From JAAYBQ01 sp035403465 (GTDB lineage: Bacteria; Spirochaetota; UBA4802; UBA5550), in the NCBI GenBank assembly GCA_035403465.1, contig DAONFG010000001.1, positions 1-64,000 on the forward strand: a stretch of 64,000 nt of DNA, given 5' to 3'. This document shows positions 17,944 to 26,446 of this stretch, piece after piece. Made by a program: the position numbers and the translations under genes. The notes beneath the pieces are model-generated. The model worked only from the letters and a program-made list of their open reading frames with translations, was not told the origin of the DNA and did not search any database. Position 1 is the first letter of the stretch; each line of letters opens with the position of its first letter.

Positions 17944-17974
17944 AAAAAAAGGCTGCCTGTGGCAGCCTTTTTTT
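17944..17974. terminator. Strong bidirectional intrinsic terminator
   Basis: Stem GGCTGCC/GGCAGCC with loop TGT, flanked by seven A on the left and a T tract on the right. This is a classical Rho-independent terminator in both directions. It serves the lipoprotein gene (plus) and the radical SAM gene (minus). Confidence 0.95.
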
Positions 17975-17976
17975 AA

Positions 17977-19110
17977 TTACAGGGTCTTGCTGGAAAGCTC
18001 CTGAGCCGCATTATCAATACTGCCGTACTTTTTTAACAACCTGTCCCTCAGACCTGAAAATTCACTGCTCCTTTTATAATCAGCAAGAAGCCTGATACTT
18101 CCGGTCCGCCGTGCCGAAATAAAGCATTCCTGATCCTCCTTGTCCATTTTTACAAAGCGTTCAAGCGGAGCAAGAATTGCATCCCGGTCTCCGGGCAGTT
18201 TACCGTTTGCATCTTCAATCAGGTTCATCATATGGTCGCTCTGAATATAACTGGTAACTCCTTCAAGCGCACTTATCATATTATATATCTCCTGAACCTT
18301 CTCCTTCTCTGTAAGAGGATCCCAGTCGCCCCTTAACATCATTTCATGCAGCGGGGTTCCCGGCACAGGGGTAGTAGTCCTGATTCTTATAAATGAAGGA
18401 TTGACTGCGTTCAGGACACGGGCTGTTTCATACGCATTCTCCTCGGCATACTGTCTTCCTCCAAGACCGGGCATATAGTACTCCGAGAGTTCAAATCCCG
18501 CATCGATCACTTTTTTCCCTGAACTGATATGTTCTTCCGCTGTAACACCCTTGTTTATCATTTTCAGGACGTTATCCGAGCCGGACTCCATCCCGATATG
18601 GACCCTGTTGAGTCCTGCGTCACGTATAGCCTTTAACTCCTCCGGTGTACGGGCCACCAGGGTCTTTGACCTTGTGTAGCAGGTAATCCTCTCAATTGTA
18701 GGGAACTTCAGCCTGATATAATTCAGTATCTCCACAAGCTCTGCAGGCTTAATGACCATGGAATCAGCATCCTGCAAAAAGAGGCTCCTCATACCGTAGT
18801 GCATCCAGAAGAGCATCTGCTGCAGGTAATGGGGATTTATATTGTCCTCCGAGACAAGCTTGTTTACCATCTCCTCGTTGATATAACCTGAACTTTCGTT
18901 TACATACATCCTGCTTCCGACCCTCTGAACTATATGGTGCATTGAATCTATATCAGCCTTGATTTCATCAACACTCCGCAGTGAAAACTTCCCGCTTTTA
19001 TAAACCGGGCAGAACGCGCACTTGTTCCACGGGCAGTTTCGGGTAACACGCAATAAAACGCTGTATGCTTCGCTCGGCGGCCTTATGGGTCCCAATTCAA
19101 ATTCATACAT
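17977..19110 (-). CDS. Radical SAM enzyme, CX4CX2C type
   Basis: The cluster motif is NCPWNKCAFCPVY, with Cys26, Cys31 and Cys34, so the first spacing is four residues instead of the usual three. The SAM-binding barrel follows, with HIGMESGSDNVLKMINKGV. I set the start at 19110 (MYEFELGPIRPPSEAYS) because GGGGGAAAG lies just upstream; an in-frame ATG at 19179 adds 23 residues without a ribosome binding site. The protein is 377 aa. There is no B12-binding domain. The substrate is unknown. Relatives are annotated only as radical SAM proteins. Confidence 0.85.
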   Translation of the reverse strand: MYEFELGPIRPPSEAYSVLLRVTRNCPWNKCAFCPVYKSGKFSLRSVDEIKADIDSMHHIVQRVGSRMYVNESSGYINEEMVNKLVSEDNINPHYLQQMLFWMHYGMRSLFLQDADSMVIKPAELVEILNYIRLKFPTIERITCYTRSKTLVARTPEELKAIRDAGLNRVHIGMESGSDNVLKMINKGVTAEEHISSGKKVIDAGFELSEYYMPGLGGRQYAEENAYETARVLNAVNPSFIRIRTTTPVPGTPLHEMMLRGDWDPLTEKEKVQEIYNMISALEGVTSYIQSDHMMNLIEDANGKLPGDRDAILAPLERFVKMDKEDQECFISARRTGSIRLLADYKRSSEFSGLRDRLLKKYGSIDNAAQELSSKTL

Positions 19111-19244
19111 ACTCTTTCCCCCGTTTTTCATTTGTATATGCCGCCTGTAAAAAGTTAAACTAATCAGGTAAGTAAACACCGATTATCAGGTTATGTTTAT
19201 CCCAATAAACATCCTGTAACAGGTTTTGAATCAAAAAATAATTT

Positions 19245-19256
19245 GACACAAGTGTC
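19245..19256. promoter_or_regulatory. Palindrome GACACAAGTGTC upstream of lysS
   Basis: GACAC/GTGTC with a 2-base centre overlaps a TTGACA hexamer at 19243-19248, 43 bases before the lysS ATG. A palindrome on a -35 box is the position of a repressor site. No good -10 is visible, and the cognate regulator is unknown. Confidence 0.3.
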
Positions 19257-19298
19257 TATAAAAAAAATGATTAATAACTACGATAACAGGATAATTCA

Positions 19299-20780
19299 AT
19301 GGAAGATACAAGCAGCCTGATACAGATACGTAAAGACAAGATAAATGAAATCAGGGAGAATTTCGGAGTAAATCCCTTTCCCTACAGGTACGATGTAACA
19401 CATCACAGCAGGGATATAATCGAAAATTTTGACAGCTACTTTGAATCTGCGCAGAAACTATCTGTTGCAGGCCGCATAATGGCAATGCGGATTATGGGTA
19501 AGGCGAGTTTCTGCACCATTCAGGACAGGGACGGCAGGATTCAGCTTTACCTGGCGGAAAACGGCATTGGAGAATCCACATACAATCTTTTTAAAAAGCT
19601 CGATCTTGGCGATATAATAGGAATTAAGGGAATCGTCAAAAAATCGAAAACAGGTGAAATAACCATTTTTGCCGATGAATTTACCCTGCTCACTAAAAAT
19701 ATCCGCCCGCTTCCCGTTGTTAAAGAAAAGGACGGCGAAACCTTTGACCTCTTTGCTGACAAGGAACTGCGCTACAGGAACAGGCAGGTTGACCTTATAG
19801 TAACACCCGGGGTCAGGGAAACCTTTATCAAAAGAATCCAGATCATCCGAAACATAAAACGTATCCTTGACAGCAAGGAATTTTTTGAAGTTGAAACACC
19901 TGTTCTTCAGCCTGTATACGGTGGAGCAGCTGCATCCCCTTTTACTTCACATCATAACGCACTGGACATCAATCTTTTCCTCAGGATCTCCCTTGAGCCC
20001 TACCTTAAACGACTTATTGTCGGCGGATTTGACAGGGTGTACGAGATAGGAAAATGTTTCCGCAACGAGGGTATCGACAGGACACACAACCCCGAATTCA
20101 CGATGCTCGAACTTTACCAGGCATACGCTGACTACAATGACATGATGATCCTTGCTGAGGAACTTATAGTCAATACTGCCATTGCAGTTAACGGTACCAC
20201 AAAAGTCAGTTTTGATGGAAAAGAGATTGATATCAAGACTCCCTGGAAACGCATCAAAGTGACTGATGCCATAAAAGAGTATGCCGGAATAGATGTCATG
20301 GCCATGGGCGATGAAGAAATTAAAGATGCCCTGAAAAAATACGGAGGAGAGGTCAAGGGTGACTATATCCGCGGGCTTGCAATTGATGAACTCTTCCAGG
20401 TACTGGTCGAGGACAAACTCATCGAGCCCACATTTGTCACTCACCAGCCCGTTGAAACAACACCGCTGTGCAAACCTGATATTGAAGATGAAAGGTTCCT
20501 CCAGAGGTTTGAACTTTTTATCAACGGAACTGAATTTGCTAATGCATACAGCGAATCGAACGACCCTGTTTTTCAGCGTAAGACGCTTTACGAGCAGTCG
20601 CTCAGGCGCGATGTGGACGAAGAGGCACCACCGATGGATGAAAACTTTGTCCAGGCCATTGAAGCCGGGATGCCTCCCACCGGCGGCATGGGTATAGGTA
20701 TTGACAGGCTGGTAATGCTGCTTACGGGAGAAATGTCGATAAGGGATATATTACTCTTCCCGACAATGAAACCGGAGTAG
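19299..20780 (+). CDS. lysS: Lysyl-tRNA synthetase, class II
   Basis: 493 aa. An N-terminal OB-fold anticodon-binding domain (VAGRIMAMRIMGKASFCTIQ) is followed by the class II catalytic core. Motif 2 reads CFRNEGIDRTHNPEFTMLE, and motif 3 GMGIGIDRLVMLLTG. It charges tRNA-Lys with lysine using ATP. The length matches bacterial LysS. A lysine exporter (lysO) lies 1.5 kb downstream, but nothing in the sequence shows shared control. Confidence 0.97.
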   Translation: MEDTSSLIQIRKDKINEIRENFGVNPFPYRYDVTHHSRDIIENFDSYFESAQKLSVAGRIMAMRIMGKASFCTIQDRDGRIQLYLAENGIGESTYNLFKKLDLGDIIGIKGIVKKSKTGEITIFADEFTLLTKNIRPLPVVKEKDGETFDLFADKELRYRNRQVDLIVTPGVRETFIKRIQIIRNIKRILDSKEFFEVETPVLQPVYGGAAASPFTSHHNALDINLFLRISLEPYLKRLIVGGFDRVYEIGKCFRNEGIDRTHNPEFTMLELYQAYADYNDMMILAEELIVNTAIAVNGTTKVSFDGKEIDIKTPWKRIKVTDAIKEYAGIDVMAMGDEEIKDALKKYGGEVKGDYIRGLAIDELFQVLVEDKLIEPTFVTHQPVETTPLCKPDIEDERFLQRFELFINGTEFANAYSESNDPVFQRKTLYEQSLRRDVDEEAPPMDENFVQAIEAGMPPTGGMGIGIDRLVMLLTGEMSIRDILLFPTMKPE

Positions 20781-20813
20781 TGTAATCGGAAACAGACCGG
20801 CTACAGCGGAATA

Positions 20814-21917
20814 CTACTGCTCAAGCCTGTTGAGACAATTATAGAAATGACTTTTTGTCCAATCCTTCAGTTTATCCATCGGAAGATTTTTAATCTGTCC
20901 CGGGTTACTGACCAGTTCCCTGTTGCCGCTTGCCTGCGCGATATATGAAATATAATTTACTGCAGCGATCCGGTGGGGATTCATCTGCCCGTAATTCAGG
21001 TAGCTATACAGAACTGAAAGACCAAGGTACTGATTCGAATATATAGTGCTGGAAAGTGATATTTCTTCACCTGTTATCTGGTCAAAACTGCGGAATTTTT
21101 TGTCCAGGTATTTGTGCGTCAATTCATGAATAACAAACATTCTCCATATTTCAGCCTTTATTGTTGAAGAATCGCGGAACGACCTCAGCAGGCAAAACCT
21201 GATATCCTCGGTGACCCTGGACCCGACAAAAAATCTCGATTTTATCTCTTTACCCGAAAGAACACCCTTTGCAATAATATAGTCATTATTAACCTCATCA
21301 GGGCTTATATAGATCAGGTCATAATAGAGTGTTGTATTACTTGTTGAAAATTCATCATAATAAATATAGGGTTTTATATAGAACATCTCCTCCTGAAGGT
21401 CCAGAAGCGGGTGCCTGATATCGATCCTGATCTTTTCACCATAAATGATATAATCAAGACTGAGAGGTACATTGTTAGCGGTTTTATCGGTATAAAACTT
21501 GAGGACCACATTTCTTTTAAGAAGATGCTTTTCGATCTCCTTCAGCTCTACATCAGAGAATAGCTGGGGTTCAAGATACACTTTAAGAAGCAATTCAGCT
21601 TCCTCGAAAAGCTTAGAATCCTGGATTGTCGCCAGATAGTTTTTATATGCCTTTACATTGAAACCGTAGTTCCCCATCTCTTTAAGCGAAATTGTCCCTT
21701 TTTGGATCAGGTTCACAAAATGCTGATTTTCATTAAAGAGCAGTACAATATATGCGTAAAATTTACCGTTAACCGTATTAAGGCTTACAGAGGAATAATT
21801 GTATTCTGCCGTGTAATCAGGCTTGTAGGTATCAGCATAACCAGTATTGACTGTGGATGAGAAAAATACCGGAACTGCCAGAAATAATAACAATAATTTT
21901 TTAATTATTAGTTTCAT
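20814..21917 (-). CDS. Secreted protein with HExxH zincin motif
   Basis: 367 aa with a signal peptide (MKLIIKKLLLLFLAVPVFFS). Near residue 263 is VIHELTHKYLDKK, matching the HExxH zinc-peptidase signature. A third ligand is not obvious, though a Glu-rich stretch GEEISLSSTIYSN follows about 20 residues on. The N-terminal 240 residues are unrecognised and contain a likely beta-rich region. It is probably periplasmic or exported. A 44-aa membrane protein is encoded just upstream at 21927-22061, nine bases from this start. The protease call is moderately supported and the substrate unknown. Confidence 0.7.
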   Translation of the reverse strand: MKLIIKKLLLLFLAVPVFFSSTVNTGYADTYKPDYTAEYNYSSVSLNTVNGKFYAYIVLLFNENQHFVNLIQKGTISLKEMGNYGFNVKAYKNYLATIQDSKLFEEAELLLKVYLEPQLFSDVELKEIEKHLLKRNVVLKFYTDKTANNVPLSLDYIIYGEKIRIDIRHPLLDLQEEMFYIKPYIYYDEFSTSNTTLYYDLIYISPDEVNNDYIIAKGVLSGKEIKSRFFVGSRVTEDIRFCLLRSFRDSSTIKAEIWRMFVIHELTHKYLDKKFRSFDQITGEEISLSSTIYSNQYLGLSVLYSYLNYGQMNPHRIAAVNYISYIAQASGNRELVSNPGQIKNLPMDKLKDWTKSHFYNCLNRLEQ

Positions 21918-21926
21918 ATATAAATA

Positions 21927-22061
21927 TTAAATAACAACATACGTCAGTAGAAAACTAATGTATGTATAAATAATGATAACACCAGCCATTATAATTATGG
22001 CCATGGAAATTTTAGGATACTTATAGACAATTTTATAGAGGGCTGAATTCTTAAATCTCAT
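21927..22061 (-). CDS. Small single-pass membrane protein, 44 aa
   Basis: An ATG at 22061 to TAA at 21927 gives 44 residues: a basic head (MRFKNSALYKIVYKYPK) and one strong hydrophobic helix (SMAIIIMAGVIIIYTYISF). It is co-directional with the HExxH gene and ends nine bases before its start. A short AGG lies upstream of the ATG. The basic-then-hydrophobic layout suits an inner-membrane protein with the N-terminus inside. It could be a partner or leader for the secreted protein, but chance AT-rich ORFs of this length do occur. Confidence 0.45.
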   Translation of the reverse strand: MRFKNSALYKIVYKYPKISMAIIIMAGVIIIYTYISFLLTYVVI

Positions 22062-22261
22062 TATAAACCTGATGATGCTTAATGATAATCCATGTTTCAC
22101 TTTTTTTTCCTGTAAGTATTAAATTCCGTCTTTGCAGTCAGTACCGCTTTTCCTGCGGGTATAATTTCAAAGGTATTATTCCGGTCATCCAGTTAAATAA
22201 CATTACTAATAATTGACAAAAATGTAAATTCATTTTTTCTATGTAATCTATTTAGTTCATT

Positions 22262-22295
22262 ACGCTTCATGTTATAAAAATCGTACCTGAAGCGT
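22262..22295 (+). promoter_or_regulatory. Stem-loop in the lysO leader
   Basis: ACGCTTCA and TGAAGCGT form a perfect 8-bp stem with an 18-base loop. It ends 18 bases before the lysO ATG at 22314, just upstream of the ribosome binding site (CTGGGG). It might influence translation, but there is no lysine riboswitch core here; the leader is too short for one. Confidence 0.3.
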
Positions 22296-22313
22296 TTAGC
22301 CTGGGGAATAATA

Positions 22314-22592
22314 ATGACTGAAATACTTATCCTTATGTCTGCCGGTATATTTATAGGTTTTTTGGTTCGGGGCAGGCAGCGTTTAATTTTCATAATTGAG
22401 AAAACCACCGGGTTTTCTATTTATATTCTGCTTTTTCTGCTGGGAATTTCAGTCGGCACTAATGAAAAGGTAATATCCAGCTTCGGGAGGATCGGTTTTA
22501 ACGCAATTATTATCGCTCTCTCATCTGTCGCAGGAAGCATCCTCCTTTCATTCATTTTATATAAATTCCTTTTCTCCAGGGATGACTATTAA
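22314..22592 (+). CDS. LysO-type lysine exporter, N-terminal part (split gene)
   Basis: 92 aa with three hydrophobic segments, matching the N-terminal third of the DUF340/LysO (YbjE) family: LFLLGISVGTNEKVISS is typical. The following gene carries the remainder, and the stop overlaps its start (TAATG). In E. coli LysO is one protein of about 300 aa; 92 + 205 adds up to the same. Splitting is seen in other lineages, so it need not be a mutation. The likely role is export of lysine or a related cation. Confidence 0.8.
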   Translation: MTEILILMSAGIFIGFLVRGRQRLIFIIEKTTGFSIYILLFLLGISVGTNEKVISSFGRIGFNAIIIALSSVAGSILLSFILYKFLFSRDDY

Positions 22593-23209
22593 TGAAAGGA
22601 AGTGTAATTATCATCCTCTTTTTCACAGCAGGTCTTGTGCTGGGAATTAATAATCTATCCCCGGACCTTTTCATTAAATATGACCCGAGTGTATATGCGC
22701 TCTATTTTCTCATGTTTTTTGTCGGCATCGGCATAGGTGCAGACAGAAATGTCTGGAAAATCCTCGGAGATTTGCATTTTAAAGTTCTGATGATACCTGT
22801 CACTGTGATCGCCGGTACACTTGCCGGCAGTGCTCTTTGTTCAATTTTTCTGCCGGATATTAATCTTGCTGACTCCCTTGCAGTTGGTTCAGGATTCGGG
22901 TATTACAGTCTATCCAGTATTATTATATCGGAGATCCGCAGCGAGATCCTTGGTGTTACTGCCCTCCTGTCAAACATCTCGCGTGAAATTTTTACACTTA
23001 TTGCAACCCCTTTACTCGTAAAAATATTCGGCAGGCTTGCACCTGTTGCATCAGGCGGTGCAACATCAATGGATACAACCCTTCCTGTTATTTCAAAATA
23101 TTCAGGTAAGGAATATGCCGTGCTTGCAGTATTTAGCGGAATCATACTGACAGTGCTTGTGCCCTTTATAATTACATCTATCTACAAAATTGCGTCATTA
23201 TTCTCCTGA
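22592..23209 (+). CDS. LysO-type lysine exporter, C-terminal part (split gene)
   Basis: 205 aa with about six hydrophobic segments. The conserved family signature is LAVGSGFGYYSLSSIIISE, followed by ALLSNISREIFTLIATPLL and APVASGGATSMDTTLPVI. Its start overlaps the stop of the N-terminal half by one base, so translation is coupled. The two halves together should form one transporter. No terminator separates it from the convergent panE. Confidence 0.85.
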   Translation: MKGSVIIILFFTAGLVLGINNLSPDLFIKYDPSVYALYFLMFFVGIGIGADRNVWKILGDLHFKVLMIPVTVIAGTLAGSALCSIFLPDINLADSLAVGSGFGYYSLSSIIISEIRSEILGVTALLSNISREIFTLIATPLLVKIFGRLAPVASGGATSMDTTLPVISKYSGKEYAVLAVFSGIILTVLVPFIITSIYKIASLFS

Positions 23210-23224
23210 ACCTGTACCAGGATC

Positions 23225-24172
23225 TTAAAGGACATTATCTAAGTTTTTGTTATTAATTATTCCAAGCAGGGCATATATTGTCTGCAGATGCGGTACCGGA
23301 ACATACTTTGCTTCAGCTATCCTGACTGCATTTCCCAGTATAACTTCAATCTCCATGGGACGCCTGGATTCATAGTCAAGCAGCATGCTTGTTTTATAGG
23401 GCTTCATTTTTGCAGTATCTTTAATATTTTTCCTGATCAGTGCCTCATCAAGCGGGTGTCCATGAGCAGCAGCAACCTGTGTAACTTCACGCATGATTGA
23501 CTCAGCGAGTTTCCTTACCTTTTCATCCCTCATCATTTCAGATGTATCAGCACCTCCGCACAAAACTGACAGAGGATTAAACGGTGCATTCCAGAGCAGT
23601 TTTTTCCATCTTGCCGCAATAACATCCTCGTCAGTATCAGCAGGAACACCTGCAGACCTGAACATCCCGACAAGCAGTTTCACCTTATCGCTGATCCCTG
23701 AAGGATATGTACCAAGTACAATCCTGCCGAAATCGGAATGATCAATTTTTCCGTAACCGGTTCTGGTTGCACAGACAAAGGCCAGGCCGCTTATTATTTC
23801 ATTATCTTTAAAGTTATCCGCTACAACAGGTTCAATGTCAATACCGTTCTGCAGCAGGACTATGGCAGTTCCCGGATGCACAGAGTCCCTGATCATTTCT
23901 GATATATTTATTTCAGGGAGGGCCTTGGTTGCAACAATTACAAAATCCGGCCTGAACTTATATTCTTTGCCGCTCCTTACCACGCTTTCAGGAATAAAAT
24001 GATAATCACCGTAAATACTTTTAATGTAGATACCGCCGGCCGAAACCTCGTCGTAATCCGACCTGCATACCGCAGATATAGAAGCGCCTGCCTGTGAAAG
24101 CTTGCCCCCATAAAGGCTCCCAACGGCGCCTGTTCCATATAAAAGAATTTTTACATCACTGAATTTTTTCAC
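23225..24172 (-). CDS. panE: 2-dehydropantoate 2-reductase (ketopantoate reductase)
   Basis: 315 aa with an N-terminal NADP-binding fold (LLYGTGAVGSLYGGKLSQAG) and the C-terminal ApbA/PanE helical domain (KLLWNAPFNPLSVLCGG, ending with the SMLLDYESRRPMEIEVILG block). The enzyme reduces 2-dehydropantoate to pantoate in pantothenate and CoA synthesis. Other 2-oxoacid reductases share this fold, so the exact substrate is inferred. No other pan gene is nearby. Confidence 0.85.
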   Translation of the reverse strand: MKKFSDVKILLYGTGAVGSLYGGKLSQAGASISAVCRSDYDEVSAGGIYIKSIYGDYHFIPESVVRSGKEYKFRPDFVIVATKALPEINISEMIRDSVHPGTAIVLLQNGIDIEPVVADNFKDNEIISGLAFVCATRTGYGKIDHSDFGRIVLGTYPSGISDKVKLLVGMFRSAGVPADTDEDVIAARWKKLLWNAPFNPLSVLCGGADTSEMMRDEKVRKLAESIMREVTQVAAAHGHPLDEALIRKNIKDTAKMKPYKTSMLLDYESRRPMEIEVILGNAVRIAEAKYVPVPHLQTIYALLGIINNKNLDNVL

Positions 24173-24195
24173 TCTGTTTTCCGGGAAAGTTAATG

Positions 24196-24226
24196 CTGCT
24201 GCATGAACGGAAAATCCATGCAGCAG
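24196..24226. terminator. 10-bp perfect hairpin after the beta-barrel gene
   Basis: CTGCTGCATG and CATGCAGCAG form a perfect stem with an 11-base loop, nine bases after the beta-barrel stop codon (minus strand). No T tract follows on the minus strand. It may stabilise the mRNA end or terminate weakly. Confidence 0.45.
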
Positions 24227-24235
24227 AAAATGATT

Positions 24236-24772
24236 TTAGAAGTCGAATTTTACTCCGGCTAAAATTGAATTTGATTTCATTTTTTCACCATGATCTGTTA
24301 CGTCATAGTAGTATTCAGCAAAGAGCCTGAAAAACGGGACAGCTGTCAGCTCAACGCCTGCACCAAGTCCCCATGCCTTGTAGTTTTCTGTGTCACTTCC
24401 AGCATCAGTTTTAATTTTATCCCAGATGCCATAAGTAAAACGGCCATAGGGATGAATTATGGGCAATGAAAGAATAAGGTTGAAGTCAAGGCCTAAAGTC
24501 TGCCTGGTTGCATCCCAGTCTGCACTTGGCTTATCCAGCTTTATCTTTGCTCCCTGGTAATATGCGCCTATACCCATTTCAAGCATAGGAATTAATGATG
24601 TATTGTAATGAGCCTTAAGACCGTATGGTACACCAACGAAATCTGTACCCGCGGAATCACCGCTGAATGTAAATCCGCCAAATGCGCTTACATCAACAAT
24701 GGCATAACTGTTGCTGTTGATAGAGAAAATCAGCGCGCCTGTGATCAGCAATACTCTTATAAAATTTTTCAC
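24236..24772 (-). CDS. Outer-membrane beta-barrel protein, 178 aa
   Basis: The signal peptide MKNFIRVLLITGALIFSINS is followed by about eight amphipathic strands, ending in the aromatic C-terminus AGVKFDF typical of barrels. The size and pattern match the small OmpA-like/OMP_b-brl group. Translation starts at GTG 24772 behind a near-perfect ribosome binding site (AGGAGGAT). A good promoter lies at 24802-24830. Its role is unknown. Confidence 0.8.
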   Translation of the reverse strand: MKNFIRVLLITGALIFSINSNSYAIVDVSAFGGFTFSGDSAGTDFVGVPYGLKAHYNTSLIPMLEMGIGAYYQGAKIKLDKPSADWDATRQTLGLDFNLILSLPIIHPYGRFTYGIWDKIKTDAGSDTENYKAWGLGAGVELTAVPFFRLFAEYYYDVTDHGEKMKSNSILAGVKFDF

Positions 24773-24801
24773 TTTTTATCCTCCTGGATTTTGTTATATT
24801 T

Positions 24802-24830
24802 TTAATACTTCTCATTTTTAAAAAAATCAA
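24802..24830 (-). promoter_or_regulatory. Sigma-70-like promoter of the beta-barrel gene
   Basis: On the minus strand TTGATT and TATTAA are separated by exactly 17 bases. The -10 ends about 30 bases upstream of the GTG start, leaving room for the AGGAGG site. Spacing and hexamers are close to consensus. Confidence 0.6.
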
Positions 24831-25015
24831 GTTTATTTCCTCCTGCATAGTAAATAATAAAAATAAAATCTCTACTTGACATCTTTTTTTTCGTAAACAG
24901 AATCCATAGACAGGATTATTACATGAATTTTTAACATTTATACGGTTATTTAAGAAATCGGTGCATAATTTAACATAATCCGCCATAACACTATTCCAGG
25001 AATCAGCACAACATC

Positions 25016-25747
25016 ATGAGAATACTTTTAACCAACGACGATGGAATCAATGCCGAAGGAATACAGAGTCTTAATAAAAAACTCAGTAAAAGACATGAAA
25101 TCTATATAATTGCTCCGGACAGGGAAAGAAGCGCATGTTCAAACATATTTACCATGCGTGACGAGATTAAAATCATCAAAACAACAGATAACACATACTC
25201 AATTAATGGCTACCCGGCTGACTGCGTAAGCCTGGGACTTCATTCAGGCCTTATTCCGGAGGTCGATCTTGTAGTATCAGGAATCAACCATGGCCCCAAT
25301 CTTGGAGATGATGTTCATTTCTCCGGCACTGTTGCAGGTGCAAGGACAGCTGTTATATTCGGAAAACCTGGAATTGCCATCTCGGCCAACACCCAGCACA
25401 GGCCTTCAGTATACTTTGACCAGATGAGTGATTTTCTCCTTGATTTTCTTGAAAAAGATTTTCCATTAAAGGGTGAATACCTTAACATAAACTATCCCGA
25501 CCTTCCCGGAGAACAGGTCATGGGAACAATGTATACCTTTCTTTCTAAAAGGCTTTACATAGACAGCTATAGAGTCAGGGAACAGATCTCAGAGAGTGAA
25601 TTTACCATGCTTCTTGAAGGAAAAATCGAAACACGTCACGAGACCAACAGTGACTCTGATGCACTGAACAGGGGATTTATTTCTATAACACCCCTCACTA
25701 TTAACACAACGGACTATTCATCTTTACCGGATATAAAGAAGAACTGA
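25016..25747 (+). CDS. surE: 5'/3'-nucleotidase SurE
   Basis: 243 aa beginning MRILLTNDDG, the metal-binding Asp-Asp signature of SurE. Later come DLVVSGINHGPNLGDDVHFS and GTVAGARTA, also diagnostic. SurE removes phosphate from nucleoside 5'- and 3'-monophosphates in stationary phase or stress. It is followed after two bases by a TPR protein on the same strand. Confidence 0.96.
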   Translation: MRILLTNDDGINAEGIQSLNKKLSKRHEIYIIAPDRERSACSNIFTMRDEIKIIKTTDNTYSINGYPADCVSLGLHSGLIPEVDLVVSGINHGPNLGDDVHFSGTVAGARTAVIFGKPGIAISANTQHRPSVYFDQMSDFLLDFLEKDFPLKGEYLNINYPDLPGEQVMGTMYTFLSKRLYIDSYRVREQISESEFTMLLEGKIETRHETNSDSDALNRGFISITPLTINTTDYSSLPDIKKN

Positions 25748-25749
25748 TT

Positions 25750-26445
25750 ATGGATGATACCAACAGGACAATTCAGGATCTGGTCAGCAGCGCTCTAATG
25801 GCTCTTGCTGATGGTAATTTTGAAAAGGCGCTTGAAGAGTTCAGGGCTGCTGAAATAATCGACAGGGATAATCCTGCAATCCTTTTCAATATTGGAATTA
25901 CATATACCCGCCTTGGACTTTTTAAGACCGCAATCGATTATTACCAGCGGATACTGTCCCTCAAATCAGGATTCATTGATTTACATTCAGTTAAAAAAAA
26001 TATGGGTTACTGCTATATCCAGACTGGAAATTACACTGAAGCCCTGAAGCTTCTTGATGATGTAATATCTGTTTTCAGTGAAGATACGACTGCGCTGAAT
26101 ATGAAGGCTTACTGTTACCAGCAGCTTGATATGAATGAAGAATCGCTTGCAACCTACAGAACCATTTTACAGAAAGACCGCTTCAATTACAACAGTATCA
26201 ATTCCGCAGCATACCTGATGGCATTAAACAATACGCAGCTTGAGAGTGCATACAAACTTGCTAAACATGTCTCAGGGACCTCCAGTCACAATCCGGCATA
26301 TCTGGATACACTCGGATATATATGCATTAAAATCGGCAGGCTTGATGAAGCTGAAAAATATCTAACAAAAGCCCTCAGTATACTCCCGTTTGAAAAAGAG
26401 ATCCAGGAACATTACGCAGAACTTATGAAAATCAAGAAGAAGTAA
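25750..26445 (+). CDS. TPR protein downstream of surE
   Basis: 231 aa without signal peptide. It has about five tetratricopeptide repeats, for example GNFEKALEEFRAAEIIDRDN, GNYTEALKLLDDVISVFSED and RLDEAEKYLTKALSILP. It is cytoplasmic and probably binds proteins. It starts two bases after the surE stop, so the two share an operon. Convergent with the 26447 gene, whose stop lies one base away, with no hairpin between. Confidence 0.8.
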   Translation: MDDTNRTIQDLVSSALMALADGNFEKALEEFRAAEIIDRDNPAILFNIGITYTRLGLFKTAIDYYQRILSLKSGFIDLHSVKKNMGYCYIQTGNYTEALKLLDDVISVFSEDTTALNMKAYCYQQLDMNEESLATYRTILQKDRFNYNSINSAAYLMALNNTQLESAYKLAKHVSGTSSHNPAYLDTLGYICIKIGRLDEAEKYLTKALSILPFEKEIQEHYAELMKIKKK

Positions 26446-26446
26446 A

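Noticed and set aside
22196..22313. Lysine riboswitch before the split lysO
   Set aside because: The leader is too short and lacks the conserved lysine-riboswitch core; only a simple hairpin is seen.
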